Shown piece after piece: positions 58,810 through 59,161 of a stretch of 64,000 nt of DNA (position 1 is the stretch's first letter; every line of letters begins with the position of its first letter). The translations under genes and the position numbers were made by a program. The notes under the pieces were generated by a model. The model was not told where the DNA came from. It worked only from the letters and a program-made list of their open reading frames with translations, and ran no database searches. The DNA is taken from the NCBI GenBank assembly GCA_037783415.1, contig JAZGTN010000148.1, positions 496,001 through 560,000 on the forward strand. The letters are read 5' to 3'. This stretch comes from Leptasterias polaris. Its lineage: Eukaryota; Echinodermata; Asteroidea; Forcipulatida; Asteriidae.

Positions 58810-59161
58810 GGCACACACCATTTGCCAACATTGGTACTCAATCTTAGTTCAAAGTAAGCAAAGCACCAACAGCAGTTTTGCAGAATGATTCACAGAGAGT
58901 GAGCAATTCACTGGCACAAGTTTCTTAGTACCTAATTGGTTTTATCACCGTTTTATTGGGTCCATATCAAATATCTCTGTTTTTACATATATACACTGAA
59001 CTGTTGCACATATGAGGTTGTATCAGGAGACTGTTTTGTTTTATAATGTTGTAGAGCCAGAGTTAGGGGGAGAGTTTCCAATTCAAGATGTTAAGAGTGG
59101 TCAAGGTGGCCTGCTGCAGGTTACCATGGAAGGTGTTGGACTTAAGTTTTCACAATCAAAG
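362..59161 (+). CDS. MADD: MADD orthologue (Rab3 GEF, DENN domain), 25 exons found, partial at both ends
   Basis: MADD activates Rab3 and Rab27 by GDP/GTP exchange. In animals it also links Rab3 vesicles to KIF1-type kinesins, and in mammals it binds the type 1 TNF receptor through a death-domain-like region (family knowledge). What I see is a series of + strand open exons with GT/AG borders whose joined translation follows vertebrate MADD in order: DENN motifs such as [20 protein letters not shown] and [20 protein letters not shown], a Ser/Asp-rich linker, a [10 protein letters not shown] region, [17 protein letters not shown], and near the 3' side [18 protein letters not shown] and [20 protein letters not shown]. 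About 1,400 codons are present. The start codon and the N-terminal DENN part lie left of the window, and the last exon or exons were not found. Introns hold nearly all the repeats described here. Orthology is very likely; exact transcript structure, especially around exons 12, 17 and 18, is inferred. Confidence 0.95.
654..1540. other. Intron 1, left part, no gene seen
   Basis: This is AT-rich intron sequence with scattered stops. It holds palindromic ACATGTAC words near 771-790 and an A-rich stretch around 1190-1220. No protein family or named repeat was recognised here. Confidence 0.6.
1545..2289 (+). mobile_element. piggyBac-type element, non-autonomous, TTAA target duplication
   Basis: TTAA occurs at 1541-1544 and again at 2290-2293. 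Inside it the ends are inverted copies: left CCCTTTCAATACCATTGT, right (reverse complement) CACTTTCAAAACCGCATTGT. A subterminal direct repeat (AATGTCGAGTTTACT type) occurs near 1558 and 1602. TTAA duplication and a terminal CCCTTT/CACTTT are typical of piggyBac. The only coding trace is a short acidic ORF (separate entry), so most of the transposase is missing. The boundaries are clear; the family call is by target site, ends and the acidic ORF. Confidence 0.75.
1828..2058 (+). pseudogene. Acidic N-terminal remnant of a piggyBac-like transposase
   Basis: This 76-codon ORF starts [20 protein letters not shown] and continues with Asp/Glu/Ser-rich sequence, ending in a Gly-rich tail at a stop. 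piggyBac-derived transposases often begin with such an acidic stretch before the catalytic domain. No DDD catalytic domain follows before the right end of the element, so it cannot encode an active transposase. The location inside TTAA-flanked inverted repeats supports the call; composition alone would not. Confidence 0.5.
2531..2662 (+). CDS. MADD: MADD exon 2 (DENN core)
   Basis: The acceptor is CTACAG before 2531 and the donor is CAG|GTAAGA. It holds exactly 44 codons, phase 0 to 0. It encodes [20 protein letters not shown] followed by [20 protein letters not shown], one of the most conserved stretches of DENN proteins in the MADD family. Confidence 0.96.
2663..3422. other. Intron 2, no gene seen
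   Basis: Unique-looking AT-rich intron. Short ORFs at 2806-3290 have no recognisable family motif and no splice-compatible role. Confidence 0.6.
3423..3536 (+). CDS. MADD: MADD exon 3 (DENN region)
   Basis: The acceptor is TTGTAG before 3423 and the donor is AAA|GTAAGT. It holds 38 codons, phase 0 to 0. It encodes [20 protein letters not shown] and then a segment with [10 protein letters not shown], matching the DENN region of MADD. Confidence 0.96.
3537..4772. other. Intron 3, degenerate short repeats
   Basis: No gene is seen. The words GACTTGACCT and GAGACTTG recur at 3666-3730 and 4288-4350, in a Thr/Leu/Asp-like pattern, probably a degenerate simple repeat. The stretch 4170-4370 shows local inverted words but no clear element ends. 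Confidence 0.45.
4773..4853 (+). CDS. MADD: MADD exon 4 (DENN region)
   Basis: The acceptor is TTACAG before 4773 and the donor is CAG|GTAAAG. It holds 27 codons, phase 0 to 0. It encodes a divergent start and then [15 protein letters not shown], equal to the LPEPESLELKKHLKQ segment of vertebrate MADD. Confidence 0.93.
5109..6905. repeat. 30/34-bp minisatellite, split by a DNA transposon
   Basis: The unit runs GTAGTAACATTGATG to CAATAATTACTGCT (30 bp). There are about 24 units from about 6170 to 6905, and nearly two more at 5109-5161, on the other side of the transposon at 5162-6171. Some units carry a CTTA insertion (GTAGTACTTAACATTG) and are 34 bp. Units differ by a few substitutions (GATGTC/GATGCC, CTGCTG/CTGCAG). 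It lies in intron 4; the short ORFs over it are repeat artefacts. Confidence 0.93.
5162..6171. mobile_element. pogo/Tigger-like (Tc1/mariner superfamily) element, non-autonomous
   Basis: The ends are inverted copies: left CAGTCGACTCTCGTTAAAAC, right (reverse complement) CAGTTGACTCCTGTTATTAC. Both are flanked by TA (5160-5161 and 6172-6173), the usual Tc1/mariner target duplication. The right 170 bp repeat the motif CTCGTAA in several subterminal copies. The internal ORF at 5528-5821 has no catalytic motif I recognise, so the element looks non-autonomous. Removing it joins the 30-bp minisatellite exactly at one TA. Confidence 0.85.
7031..7363 (+). CDS. MADD: MADD exon 5 (end of DENN region)
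   Basis: The acceptor is ATTCAG before 7031 and the donor is CAG|GTACGC. It holds 111 codons, phase 0 to 0. It starts [17 protein letters not shown], then a variable stretch, then [20 protein letters not shown] and [16 protein letters not shown], ending VEQLARTQ. These are hallmark MADD sequences in the downstream DENN part. Confidence 0.97.
7364..8801. other. Intron 5, degenerate GGCC-rich repeat
   Basis: Between 7405 and 7520 and again between 8085 and 8215 the sequence repeats words such as CTTGTAACTGGCC, GTGCCC, AAGGCC and TGGCCTT. These look like two copies of one degenerate repeat family. No coding exon, element ends or RNA gene were recognised. Confidence 0.4.
8802..8942 (+). CDS. MADD: MADD exon 6 (after DENN)
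   Basis: The acceptor is TTACAG before 8802 and the donor is AAG|GTTTGT. It holds 47 codons, phase 0 to 0. It encodes [20 protein letters not shown] and then [20 protein letters not shown], corresponding to the AVEYFGEWILNP and IGDKPKWYAHQLQP stretch of vertebrate MADD. Confidence 0.96.
8943..9574. other. Intron 6, left part
   Basis: No gene is seen. A small imperfect hairpin (ACCTCCGTGGG with ACACGCGGAGGT) occurs at 9369-9407. Confidence 0.4.
9575..10721. repeat. 37-bp minisatellite, 31 apparently perfect copies
   Basis: The unit runs AATAAAAGAGATGAGCCGCC then ACTCAACAATGTTTGGT. Unit starts are at 9575 + 37n for n = 0 to 30, the last ending at 10721. I see no substitution or indel in any copy. 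Every unit carries an AATAAA hexamer on the + strand, inside intron 6 of MADD. Identity this high implies very recent expansion, strong homogenisation, or an assembly artefact. Confidence 0.97.
11077..11266 (+). CDS. MADD: MADD exon 7 (acidic/Ser linker start)
   Basis: The acceptor is TTGCAG before 11077 and the donor is CTAG|GTCTGT. It starts in phase 0 and ends in phase 1. It encodes [19 protein letters not shown], then a Ser/Glu/Asp-rich run, then [20 protein letters not shown], matching [21 protein letters not shown] in vertebrate MADD. If this donor were not used, a TAG follows after two codons. Confidence 0.93.
11267..12464. other. Intron 7, no gene seen
   Basis: AT-rich, with an A/T-rich run at 11480-11550 (ATAATAATTT, AAATATATAAAA type). 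No coding or element signature was found. Confidence 0.5.
12465..12628 (+). CDS. MADD: MADD exon 8 (Ser/Thr-rich linker)
   Basis: The acceptor is CTACAG before 12465 and the donor is GAG|GTAGGC. It starts in phase 1 (its first two bases complete a GAT codon) and ends in phase 0. It encodes [20 protein letters not shown] followed by Ser/Thr/Pro-rich sequence, the poorly conserved linker after the DENN module. Confidence 0.88.
15289..15795 (+). mobile_element. Degenerate terminus of a DIRS-like retroelement
   Basis: The sequence GCAGGGATTTTATTTTCGAT followed by TATGAAAATATTC at 15582-15614 resembles the internal complementary region of the better-preserved DIRS element in this window (about 41350-41385). 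At 15744-15790, GGTGAGTATTCTTAATATGA then TAGAAAATCTC resembles that element's right end and is roughly the reverse complement of the first motif. The spacing (about 150 bp) also fits. The upstream ORF at 15289-15561 has no clear domain. It would be an old, different DIRS family. Confidence 0.4.
17462..17660. repeat. GTTT microsatellites
   Basis: There are two short runs of (GTTT)n, at about 17459-17483 and 17617-17648, separated by single-copy sequence. Confidence 0.8.
17878..18211 (+). CDS. MADD: MADD exon 9 (Ser/Asp-rich linker)
   Basis: The acceptor is GACAG before 17878 and the donor is ATAG|GTATGT. It starts in phase 0 and ends in phase 1. It encodes [20 protein letters not shown], then [18 protein letters not shown] and [20 protein letters not shown]. 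The DSDADVDS motif parallels DSDAESDS in vertebrate MADD; the rest is a variable linker with basic and Ser-rich patches, a likely phosphorylation-rich region. Confidence 0.9.
18212..20309. other. Intron 9, no gene seen
   Basis: AT-rich, with many stops in all frames. The stretch at 19490-19640 repeats words such as GGGAGACTTTTGAG, and 20010-20125 has words such as GAGACCTTTGAGACCAT and CAAAAGTCTGCCAC, perhaps a degenerate inverted element. No clear ends were found. Confidence 0.4.
20310..20462 (+). CDS. MADD: MADD exon 10 (linker, symmetric 1-1)
   Basis: The acceptor is TACAG before 20310 and the donor is AGAG|GTAAGG. It enters and leaves in phase 1, so it could be skipped without a frameshift. 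It encodes [20 protein letters not shown] then [10 protein letters not shown] and [12 protein letters not shown]. It is a low-complexity linker rich in Ser, Pro and basic residues. Confidence 0.88.
20880..21328. repeat. 17-bp minisatellite, 26 copies plus a partial copy
   Basis: The unit is TTTTGGAGCTCGCAAGC, repeated perfectly from 20880 to 21321, with a partial unit to 21328. Because 17 is not a multiple of 3 and the unit lacks stops, all three + frames and all three - frames stay open ([17 protein letters not shown] type on +, [18 protein letters not shown] type on -). The long ORFs of 142-239 codons here are artefacts of the repeat, not genes. A G-run sits just upstream at 20742-20758. 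Confidence 0.96.
21818..24826. mobile_element. About 3-kb element with ~350-bp terminal inverted repeats
   Basis: The arm at 21818-22170 matches the reverse complement of 24478-24826, starting TAGTCTAGTCAATCT and sharing TTGACCTAGACAAAATTGCA. Both arms include an ATGGCTGCCATTTT/ATGGCCACCATTTT stretch at their inner end. The terminal TAG/CTA is compatible with a TA target duplication, which is only weak evidence for a superfamily. Inside are three copies of a ~200-bp repeat (separate entry). The ORF at 22278-22526 has no known domain, so no transposase was recognised. A GATA microsatellite abuts the right end. Confidence 0.75.
22705..24035. repeat. Three ~200-bp internal repeat copies (two direct, one inverted)
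   Basis: Copies lie at about 22705-22910 (+), 23430-23625 (+) and 23825-24035 (-). Shared words are GGGGAAGAGTGAAATCAT, ACCACAAAAAACATTTTGAT, AAAGAAAATAGTAGGACC and CTCAAAGTGTT. G-rich tracts (GGGGGGGGG) at about 23010 and 23720 follow the two direct copies. The inverted third copy makes an internal fold-back with either of the others. Confidence 0.8.
24826..24870. repeat. GATA microsatellite
   Basis: There is (GATA)n at 24829-24848 and a second short run at 24861-24868. It is followed by AAAACTTTATTGTCCC, which resembles the 3' tail of a dispersed retroelement. Confidence 0.75.
25411..25444. repeat. 34-nt perfect palindrome
   Basis: The arm GTAATACCTGCTACAT is followed by AC and then its exact reverse complement ATGTAGCAGGTATTAC. 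It lies in intron 10. Confidence 0.9.
25496..25737. mobile_element. Small element with terminal inverted repeats (MITE-like)
   Basis: The left end TCACGGTGTAACAAAGACAC and the reverse complement of the right end TCACACTGTAACGGAGACAC are similar. Each end is itself a near palindrome (GTAAC..GACACC/GTGTCTC..GTTAC). A second inner inverted pair, GGTTTTCATTGAAAAT, occurs at about 25573-25588 and 25639-25655. No coding capacity. Confidence 0.6.
25996..26104 (+). CDS. MADD: MADD exon 11 (basic linker)
   Basis: The acceptor is TTGTAG before 25996 and the donor is CAACAG|GTAGGT. It starts in phase 1 and ends in phase 2. It encodes [20 protein letters not shown] then [14 protein letters not shown], equivalent to the RRALVDQKSSVIKHS region of vertebrate MADD. 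Confidence 0.92.
26105..27973. other. Intron 11, no gene seen
   Basis: AT-rich intron. ORFs at 26992-27210 and 27531-27854 have no recognised motif. Nothing repeated or conserved was noticed. Confidence 0.5.
27974..28003 (+). CDS. MADD: MADD exon 12, 30-nt microexon (candidate cassette exon)
   Basis: The acceptor is GTTTTTCAG before 27974 and the donor is AAT|GTGAGC. It enters and leaves in phase 2. It would add ten residues ([14 protein letters not shown]) between exons 11 and 13, yet exon 11 also joins exon 13 directly in frame. Vertebrate MADD is known to be alternatively spliced. The borders are good, but so short an exon could be fortuitous. Confidence 0.6.
28004..31450. other. Intron 12 (3.4 kb), possible SINE body relic
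   Basis: At about 28690-28890 the words ACCATCTGAACTCC, CATTTTACCCATGGGTA and GAGAAGTGTTATGGTTTAGTG follow, in the same order, those of the SINE at 32.8-33.15 kb (ACCATCTCAGCTCC, CATTTTACCCCTGGGTG), so this may be an old copy in the same orientation. The rest is AT-rich and unassigned. Confidence 0.4.
31451..31631 (+). CDS. MADD: MADD exon 13 (start of death-domain-like region)
   Basis: The acceptor is CTTTCAG before 31451 and the donor is ACA|GTAAGA. It starts in phase 2 and ends in phase 0. It encodes [20 protein letters not shown], then [20 protein letters not shown] and a shorter tail ending YIEDT. This matches the [20 protein letters not shown] and LNMKKVRRLLESEQLR stretches of vertebrate MADD. 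Confidence 0.96.
31820..32170 (+). pseudogene. LINE reverse-transcriptase C-terminal relic
   Basis: Translated pieces include [27 protein letters not shown], then after a frame change an [12 protein letters not shown] stretch, then [18 protein letters not shown]. These are the usual end of a non-LTR retrotransposon reverse transcriptase (thumb region with the QRRA..LI motif). There are stops and frameshifts, so it is dead. It lies about 190 bp after exon 13, within intron 13. Confidence 0.75.
32268..32634. mobile_element. TTAA-flanked inverted-repeat element (MITE, piggyBac-type target)
   Basis: TTAA lies at 32264-32267 and 32635-32638. The left end AGGCACTGGACAC..TTGGTAATT and the reverse complement of the right end AGGCACTGGACACTATTGG match over about 25 bp. 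There is a palindromic middle (AAAAGGCTTCGC near AGCGAAGCC-type words at 32450-32475). It has no coding capacity. From memory this repeat is common in sea-star sequence, which is one basis for the organism guess. Confidence 0.8.
32775..33500 (+). mobile_element. Older tRNA-derived SINE, split by another SINE
   Basis: The 5' part at about 32775-32793 (CACGGTGTGTTGCGGTCTAAT) continues at 33154 with TTCACCGGTCCCAAGCTCTG and a B-box-like GGTTAGAATCC at about 33205-33216, then a body ending near 33500 (GTGAATTTAGGCAATTTC, then an A-rich tail). The B box is mutated from GGTTCGAATCC, so the copy is old. Confidence 0.6.
32794..33153 (-). mobile_element. tRNA-derived SINE, minus strand, with target duplication
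   Basis: Read on the minus strand, it starts near 33153 with an A-box-like TGGCCGAGTGG and a B-box GGTTCGAGTCC (plus-strand GGACTCGAACC near 33080), a tRNA-Leu/Ser-like head. Its 3' end is the (AAT)n run at 32794-32812, preceded by a body containing AGCGCGATATAAATCC. The 9-bp word CGGTCTAAT flanks it at 32785-32793 and 33154-33162. It sits inside an older SINE. Confidence 0.82.
33600..34360. other. Possible degenerate inverted-repeat element in intron 13
   Basis: The stretch contains ATGGCCGCC/GGCCGCCATT words and recurring GAAGTAGTTAGTGGT-type phrases at 33890-33910 and 34056-34076. The outer parts (GGGTAAAAGTGGGGAACC at 33644-33661 and, inverted, GGTTCCCAAGTTTACCC at 34233-34249) are weakly complementary, suggesting a decayed element of about 0.6 kb. 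No coding content. Confidence 0.35.
34575..35480. repeat. Short direct repeats and a possible element end in intron 13
   Basis: CAACAGAGGGCGCTACCA is present twice (near 34615 and 34657). CACACAATA(C/G)AGGTTGGGTG is present twice (near 35010 and 35048). AAGGCGCA occurs twice near 35413-35433, and GACGCGTCTTATACGCAAG at 35470 looks like the terminal part of a DNA element, but I did not find its partner. Confidence 0.4.
35524..35857 (+). CDS. MADD: MADD exon 14 (death-domain-like region, end, and linker)
   Basis: The acceptor is TAACAG before 35524 and the donor is ATAG|GTGAGG. It starts in phase 0 and ends in phase 1. It encodes [20 protein letters not shown], then [20 protein letters not shown] and [12 protein letters not shown], close to [20 protein letters not shown] and GLLEIAQTHYYSKEP of vertebrate MADD. 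It finishes with a linker ending [11 protein letters not shown], like SLKEENFIASI. Confidence 0.97.
36503..36625 (+). mobile_element. tRNA-derived SINE fragment
   Basis: GTAGCCAAGTGGTTTAGTGC resembles a tRNA A-box region, and GTGGGTTCGAATCCCAGTC about 50 bp later contains a near-consensus B box GGTTCGAATCC. It is followed by CATGACACTTGTG as in the other SINE heads here. The body is short or decayed. Confidence 0.65.
36640..37490. other. Intron 14, between SINE fragment and satellite; nothing recognised
   Basis: AT-rich intron with ACATGTAC words. No gene or named repeat was seen. Confidence 0.45.
37809..38500 (+). pseudogene. DIRS gag-like ORF1 relic
   Basis: An ATG at 37809 opens an 18-codon stretch, [18 protein letters not shown], ended by TAG at 37863. 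Beyond it, other frames carry [10 protein letters not shown] and a [16 protein letters not shown] stretch with paired cysteines and histidines, like a zinc knuckle. Further on, fragments containing [13 protein letters not shown] and ASEDLLS occur. It is broken by several stops and frame changes. The identity is inferred mainly from position before the reverse transcriptase. Confidence 0.55.
39200..39690 (+). pseudogene. DIRS reverse transcriptase relic
   Basis: Motif-bearing pieces include [18 protein letters not shown] (motif A region) and, in another frame, [13 protein letters not shown] with the catalytic YLDD. The pieces are split by frame changes and the upstream half is weak. The motifs and order are typical of DIRS reverse transcriptase, which resembles that of Ty3-type elements. 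Confidence 0.85.
39790..40290 (+). pseudogene. DIRS RNase H relic
   Basis: The stretch encodes [18 protein letters not shown] (first catalytic Asp context), then after frame changes TVLIKTDNS, then [20 protein letters not shown] and [15 protein letters not shown]. The last motif is the usual end of RNase H in DIRS and related elements. [16 protein letters not shown] stretch follows, also characteristic of DIRS. Confidence 0.85.
40640..41185 (+). pseudogene. DIRS tyrosine recombinase relic
   Basis: Fragments on the + strand include [55 protein letters not shown] and [15 protein letters not shown]. These match the core-binding and catalytic parts of DIRS-type recombinases (KTVFLLALAS and a following R, P-F-L-..-KNQ context). 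The usual Arg after the LALAS helix is in a mutated context (CRTE). There are stops, including one near 40702, and frame changes. Confidence 0.85.
41300..41390. repeat. DIRS internal complementary region
   Basis: Bases 41300-41333 are the reverse complement of the left outer end 37591-37623 with about two mismatches. Bases 41334-41387 are the reverse complement of the right outer end 41557-41610 with a few mismatches. The two halves abut. In DIRS elements such a region is thought to template the joining of the two ends of the cDNA into a circle. Confidence 0.92.
43546..44063. other. Intron 14 between satellite and fold-back; nothing recognised
   Basis: Single-copy-looking AT-rich sequence with ACATGTAC words near 43708 and 43855. 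No gene. Confidence 0.45.
44064..46219. mobile_element. About 2.15-kb fold-back element
   Basis: The left arm at 44064-44810 and the right arm at about 45160-46219 are inverted copies. Shared words include TAGGGTACAAATGCAATTTT, ATGATAGATGAGGGTGTCTA, TTCATGAAGCCCGGTGAGAG, CATATAAAAGGCAAAGATAA and CATATACTAGCACAGGG (about CCTGTGCCAGTATATGG inverted). The right arm is longer because of unpaired stretches at about 45370-45470 and 45850-46100. The 350-bp loop holds a small coding remnant on the minus strand (separate entry). No transposase was recognised. Confidence 0.85.
44956..45219 (-). pseudogene. Remnant of a transposon-associated HEEAD-motif protein
   Basis: This minus-strand ORF of 87 codons lies across the loop and inner right arm of the fold-back. 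It includes [20 protein letters not shown] and [17 protein letters not shown]. The pattern HEEAD, about 25 residues, then I.IL.DD(T/A)D resembles uncharacterised proteins widespread in invertebrate genomes and often linked to mobile DNA. Here the second motif (usually DTDV.VLL) is changed and the reading ends soon after, so it is a fragment. Function unknown. Confidence 0.5.
46300..46365 (+). CDS. MADD: MADD exon 15 (symmetric 1-1)
   Basis: The acceptor is TTTCAG before 46300 and the donor is AGAG|GTATGT. It is 66 nt, phase 1 to 1, so skippable in frame. It encodes [20 protein letters not shown] followed by IR, a Ser-rich linker in the same place as the SADSGVSLTSSSQRTDQDS stretch of vertebrate MADD. 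Confidence 0.85.
46366..47380. other. Intron 15, left part, with degraded retroelement sequence
   Basis: From about 46680 the base composition becomes less AT-rich and resembles eroded coding sequence. It probably is the upstream part of the DIRS relic at 47.4-47.95 kb, but I could not assign protein motifs before about 47390. Confidence 0.4.
47390..47955 (+). pseudogene. DIRS-like reverse transcriptase relic
   Basis: Pieces include [17 protein letters not shown] at about 47590-47640 and [19 protein letters not shown] at about 47690-47750. At about 47830-47935, another frame has [20 protein letters not shown] and a following L.PSG. These match the start of DIRS reverse transcriptases (E..LL.K.A...V, then WRPI.N..PLN, then HVPI...HR.FLRF..QG). 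Stops and frameshifts show it is dead. It is a different, older copy from the element at 37.6 kb. Confidence 0.75.
48236..48847. mobile_element. TTAA-flanked fold-back element (612 bp)
   Basis: TTAA lies at 48232-48235 and 48848-48851. The element is almost wholly an inverted repeat: arm 48236-48475 against 48605-48847. Shared words are TTCAATTTTGTGA, ACAAGTCTCTAACCTC, TGCCATTGTATT.GATACCC and GTCAACATCCAAAAC. The outer end is AGAGGAACGG on the left and AGAGAAAGGG (reverse complement) on the right. The loop is about 120 bp. It has no coding capacity. Confidence 0.85.
49366..49503 (+). CDS. MADD: MADD exon 16 (variable linker, symmetric 1-1)
   Basis: The acceptor is TTCCATAG before 49366 and the donor is ACAG|GTAATT. 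It enters and leaves in phase 1. It encodes [20 protein letters not shown], then Gly/Ala/Val-rich sequence ending AAGVAVT. I see no clear vertebrate counterpart; it is included because borders and phase fit. Confidence 0.8.
49504..50310. other. Intron 16, no gene seen
   Basis: AT-rich, with a TTTTGTTTTGTTTTG stretch at 49780-49800. Nothing else was recognised. Confidence 0.5.
50311..50763 (+). CDS. MADD: MADD exon 17 (Ser-rich linker, symmetric 1-1)
   Basis: The acceptor is AACTCAG before 50311 and the donor is GGGG|GTACGT. It is 453 nt, phase 1 to 1. It encodes [20 protein letters not shown] and later [20 protein letters not shown] and [15 protein letters not shown]. The last two match SQDSEVSTVVSNSSGETLG and GTLSDSEIETN of vertebrate MADD. 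A stop follows soon after the donor (50787), so the donor must be used for read-through. Confidence 0.93.
51643..51696 (+). CDS. MADD: MADD exon 18 (conserved part; 5' border uncertain)
   Basis: The donor is ATTG|GTACAT. With the acceptor GCAACAG before 51643 the exon is 54 nt, phase 1 to 1, and joins exons 17 and 19 in frame, giving [18 protein letters not shown]. That equals the SEDVSQRVYLYEGLL part of vertebrate MADD. A second acceptor six bases on (GATACAG before 51649) also fits. The stronger-looking acceptor TTTGCAG before 51540 would extend the open frame 103 bases upstream, but then it needs phase 0, while exon 17 ends in phase 1, which would give an early stop. Confidence 0.75.
52202..52322 (+). 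CDS. MADD: MADD exon 19
   Basis: The acceptor is TTTTAG before 52202 and the donor is CATAG|GTAAGT. It starts in phase 1 and ends in phase 2. It encodes [20 protein letters not shown] and [20 protein letters not shown], closely matching [20 protein letters not shown] and GMGMDQGPQEMIDR in vertebrate MADD. Confidence 0.97.
52798..52862 (+). CDS. MADD: MADD exon 20
   Basis: The acceptor is TTTCAG before 52798 and the donor is GCGG|GTTAGT. It starts in phase 2 and ends in phase 1. It encodes [20 protein letters not shown], matching YLSLGEHDRKRLEDDEDRLL of vertebrate MADD. Confidence 0.96.
52981..53698. repeat. 34/30-bp minisatellite, 21 units
   Basis: The unit runs GTGATTTCTCCCTAAGTTAC then AGTTATAAAGGCCA. 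There are sixteen 34-bp units and five 30-bp units lacking ACAG. In order they read 6 long, 1 short, 2 long, 1 short, 3 long, 2 short, 3 long, 1 short, 2 long. Apart from the first unit the sequence is nearly uniform. It lies in intron 20, about 120 bp after exon 20. Confidence 0.95.
53699..54930. other. Intron 20, between minisatellite and Penelope relic
   Basis: No gene is seen. From about 54760 to 54930 the sequence leads into the Penelope-like relic and may be its 3' untranslated part (read on the minus strand). Confidence 0.45.
54937..55664 (-). pseudogene. Penelope-like element relic, C-terminal part with GIY-YIG endonuclease
   Basis: On the minus strand from 55664 the translation includes [20 protein letters not shown], then [17 protein letters not shown] and a [11 protein letters not shown] motif. 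It then has [20 protein letters not shown] with cysteines of a zinc-binding linker, and [20 protein letters not shown], which is the GIY-YIG motif region (IYLI...YIGET). In another frame, near 55115-54937, come [20 protein letters not shown] and [20 protein letters not shown], ending at a TAA at 54937-54939. At least one frameshift and a short deletion break it. It is 5' truncated: no reverse transcriptase core is seen. Confidence 0.9.
55772..55923 (+). CDS. MADD: MADD exon 21
   Basis: The acceptor is TCTACAG before 55772 and the donor is TTG|GTATGA. It starts in phase 1 and ends in phase 0. It encodes [20 protein letters not shown] then [20 protein letters not shown], matching the MLLMKVNKNDIRKKVRRLMG stretch of vertebrate MADD. 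It lies only about 110 bp from the Penelope relic. Confidence 0.97.
56259..56366 (+). CDS. MADD: MADD exon 22
   Basis: The acceptor is TCTGTAG before 56259 and the donor is GAG|GTATGT. It holds 36 codons, phase 0 to 0. It encodes [20 protein letters not shown] and [16 protein letters not shown], matching [20 protein letters not shown] of vertebrate MADD. Confidence 0.97.
56367..57008. other. Intron 22, no gene seen
   Basis: The stretch at about 56690-56850 (CCACTAAGTGTGCCCAGTGG, TGGGTACCTGGTAAAACCC) may be a decayed SINE body. No coding content. Confidence 0.35.
57009..57173 (+). CDS. MADD: MADD exon 23
   Basis: The acceptor is ATTCAG before 57009 and the donor is AAG|GTATTG. It holds 55 codons, phase 0 to 0. 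It encodes [20 protein letters not shown] then [20 protein letters not shown] and LDKFYTKK, nearly the same as vertebrate MADD ([35 protein letters not shown]). Confidence 0.98.
57658..57733 (+). CDS. MADD: MADD exon 24
   Basis: The acceptor is ATTTTAG before 57658 and the donor is GGGG|GTAAGT. It starts in phase 0 and ends in phase 1. It encodes [20 protein letters not shown] followed by NGITG, matching CRELYYCVKDSMERAAARQ of vertebrate MADD. Its last nine bases form the start of a tandem array (next entry). Confidence 0.97.
57724..57958. repeat. 27-28-bp minisatellite that starts at the exon 24 splice donor
   Basis: The first unit is the exon-intron junction itself, TCACTGGGGGTAAGTC then AAGGGATAAA. 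About eight further units follow, of the type TCACTGGGGAGAAGTC then NAGTGATAAAT. In most copies the GT of the donor reads GA (GGGGAGAAGTC), but two late copies read AAGGTGAAGTC and GAGGTGAAGTC, which again contain GT in a donor-like context. Confidence 0.88.
58590..58808 (+). mobile_element. LINE 3' end with TTA microsatellite tail
   Basis: A reading frame near 58620-58655 gives [12 protein letters not shown] then a stop, like the last residues of many LINE second ORFs (F...LK.YLF). It is followed by ATGCGCTTTGATCATGTTTT, GAAAAGCGCAGTATAAATGC and a (TTA)n run at 58750-58808, the typical 3' tail. Only the extreme 3' end is present. Confidence 0.65.
59055..59161 (+). CDS. MADD: MADD exon 25, last exon found
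   Basis: The acceptor is GTTGTAG before 59055 and the donor is AAAG|GTATGT. It starts in phase 1 and ends in phase 0. It encodes [20 protein letters not shown] then [16 protein letters not shown], matching [20 protein letters not shown] of vertebrate MADD. In vertebrates a segment beginning VFIELNHIKKC follows; no such exon was found to the right. Confidence 0.97.
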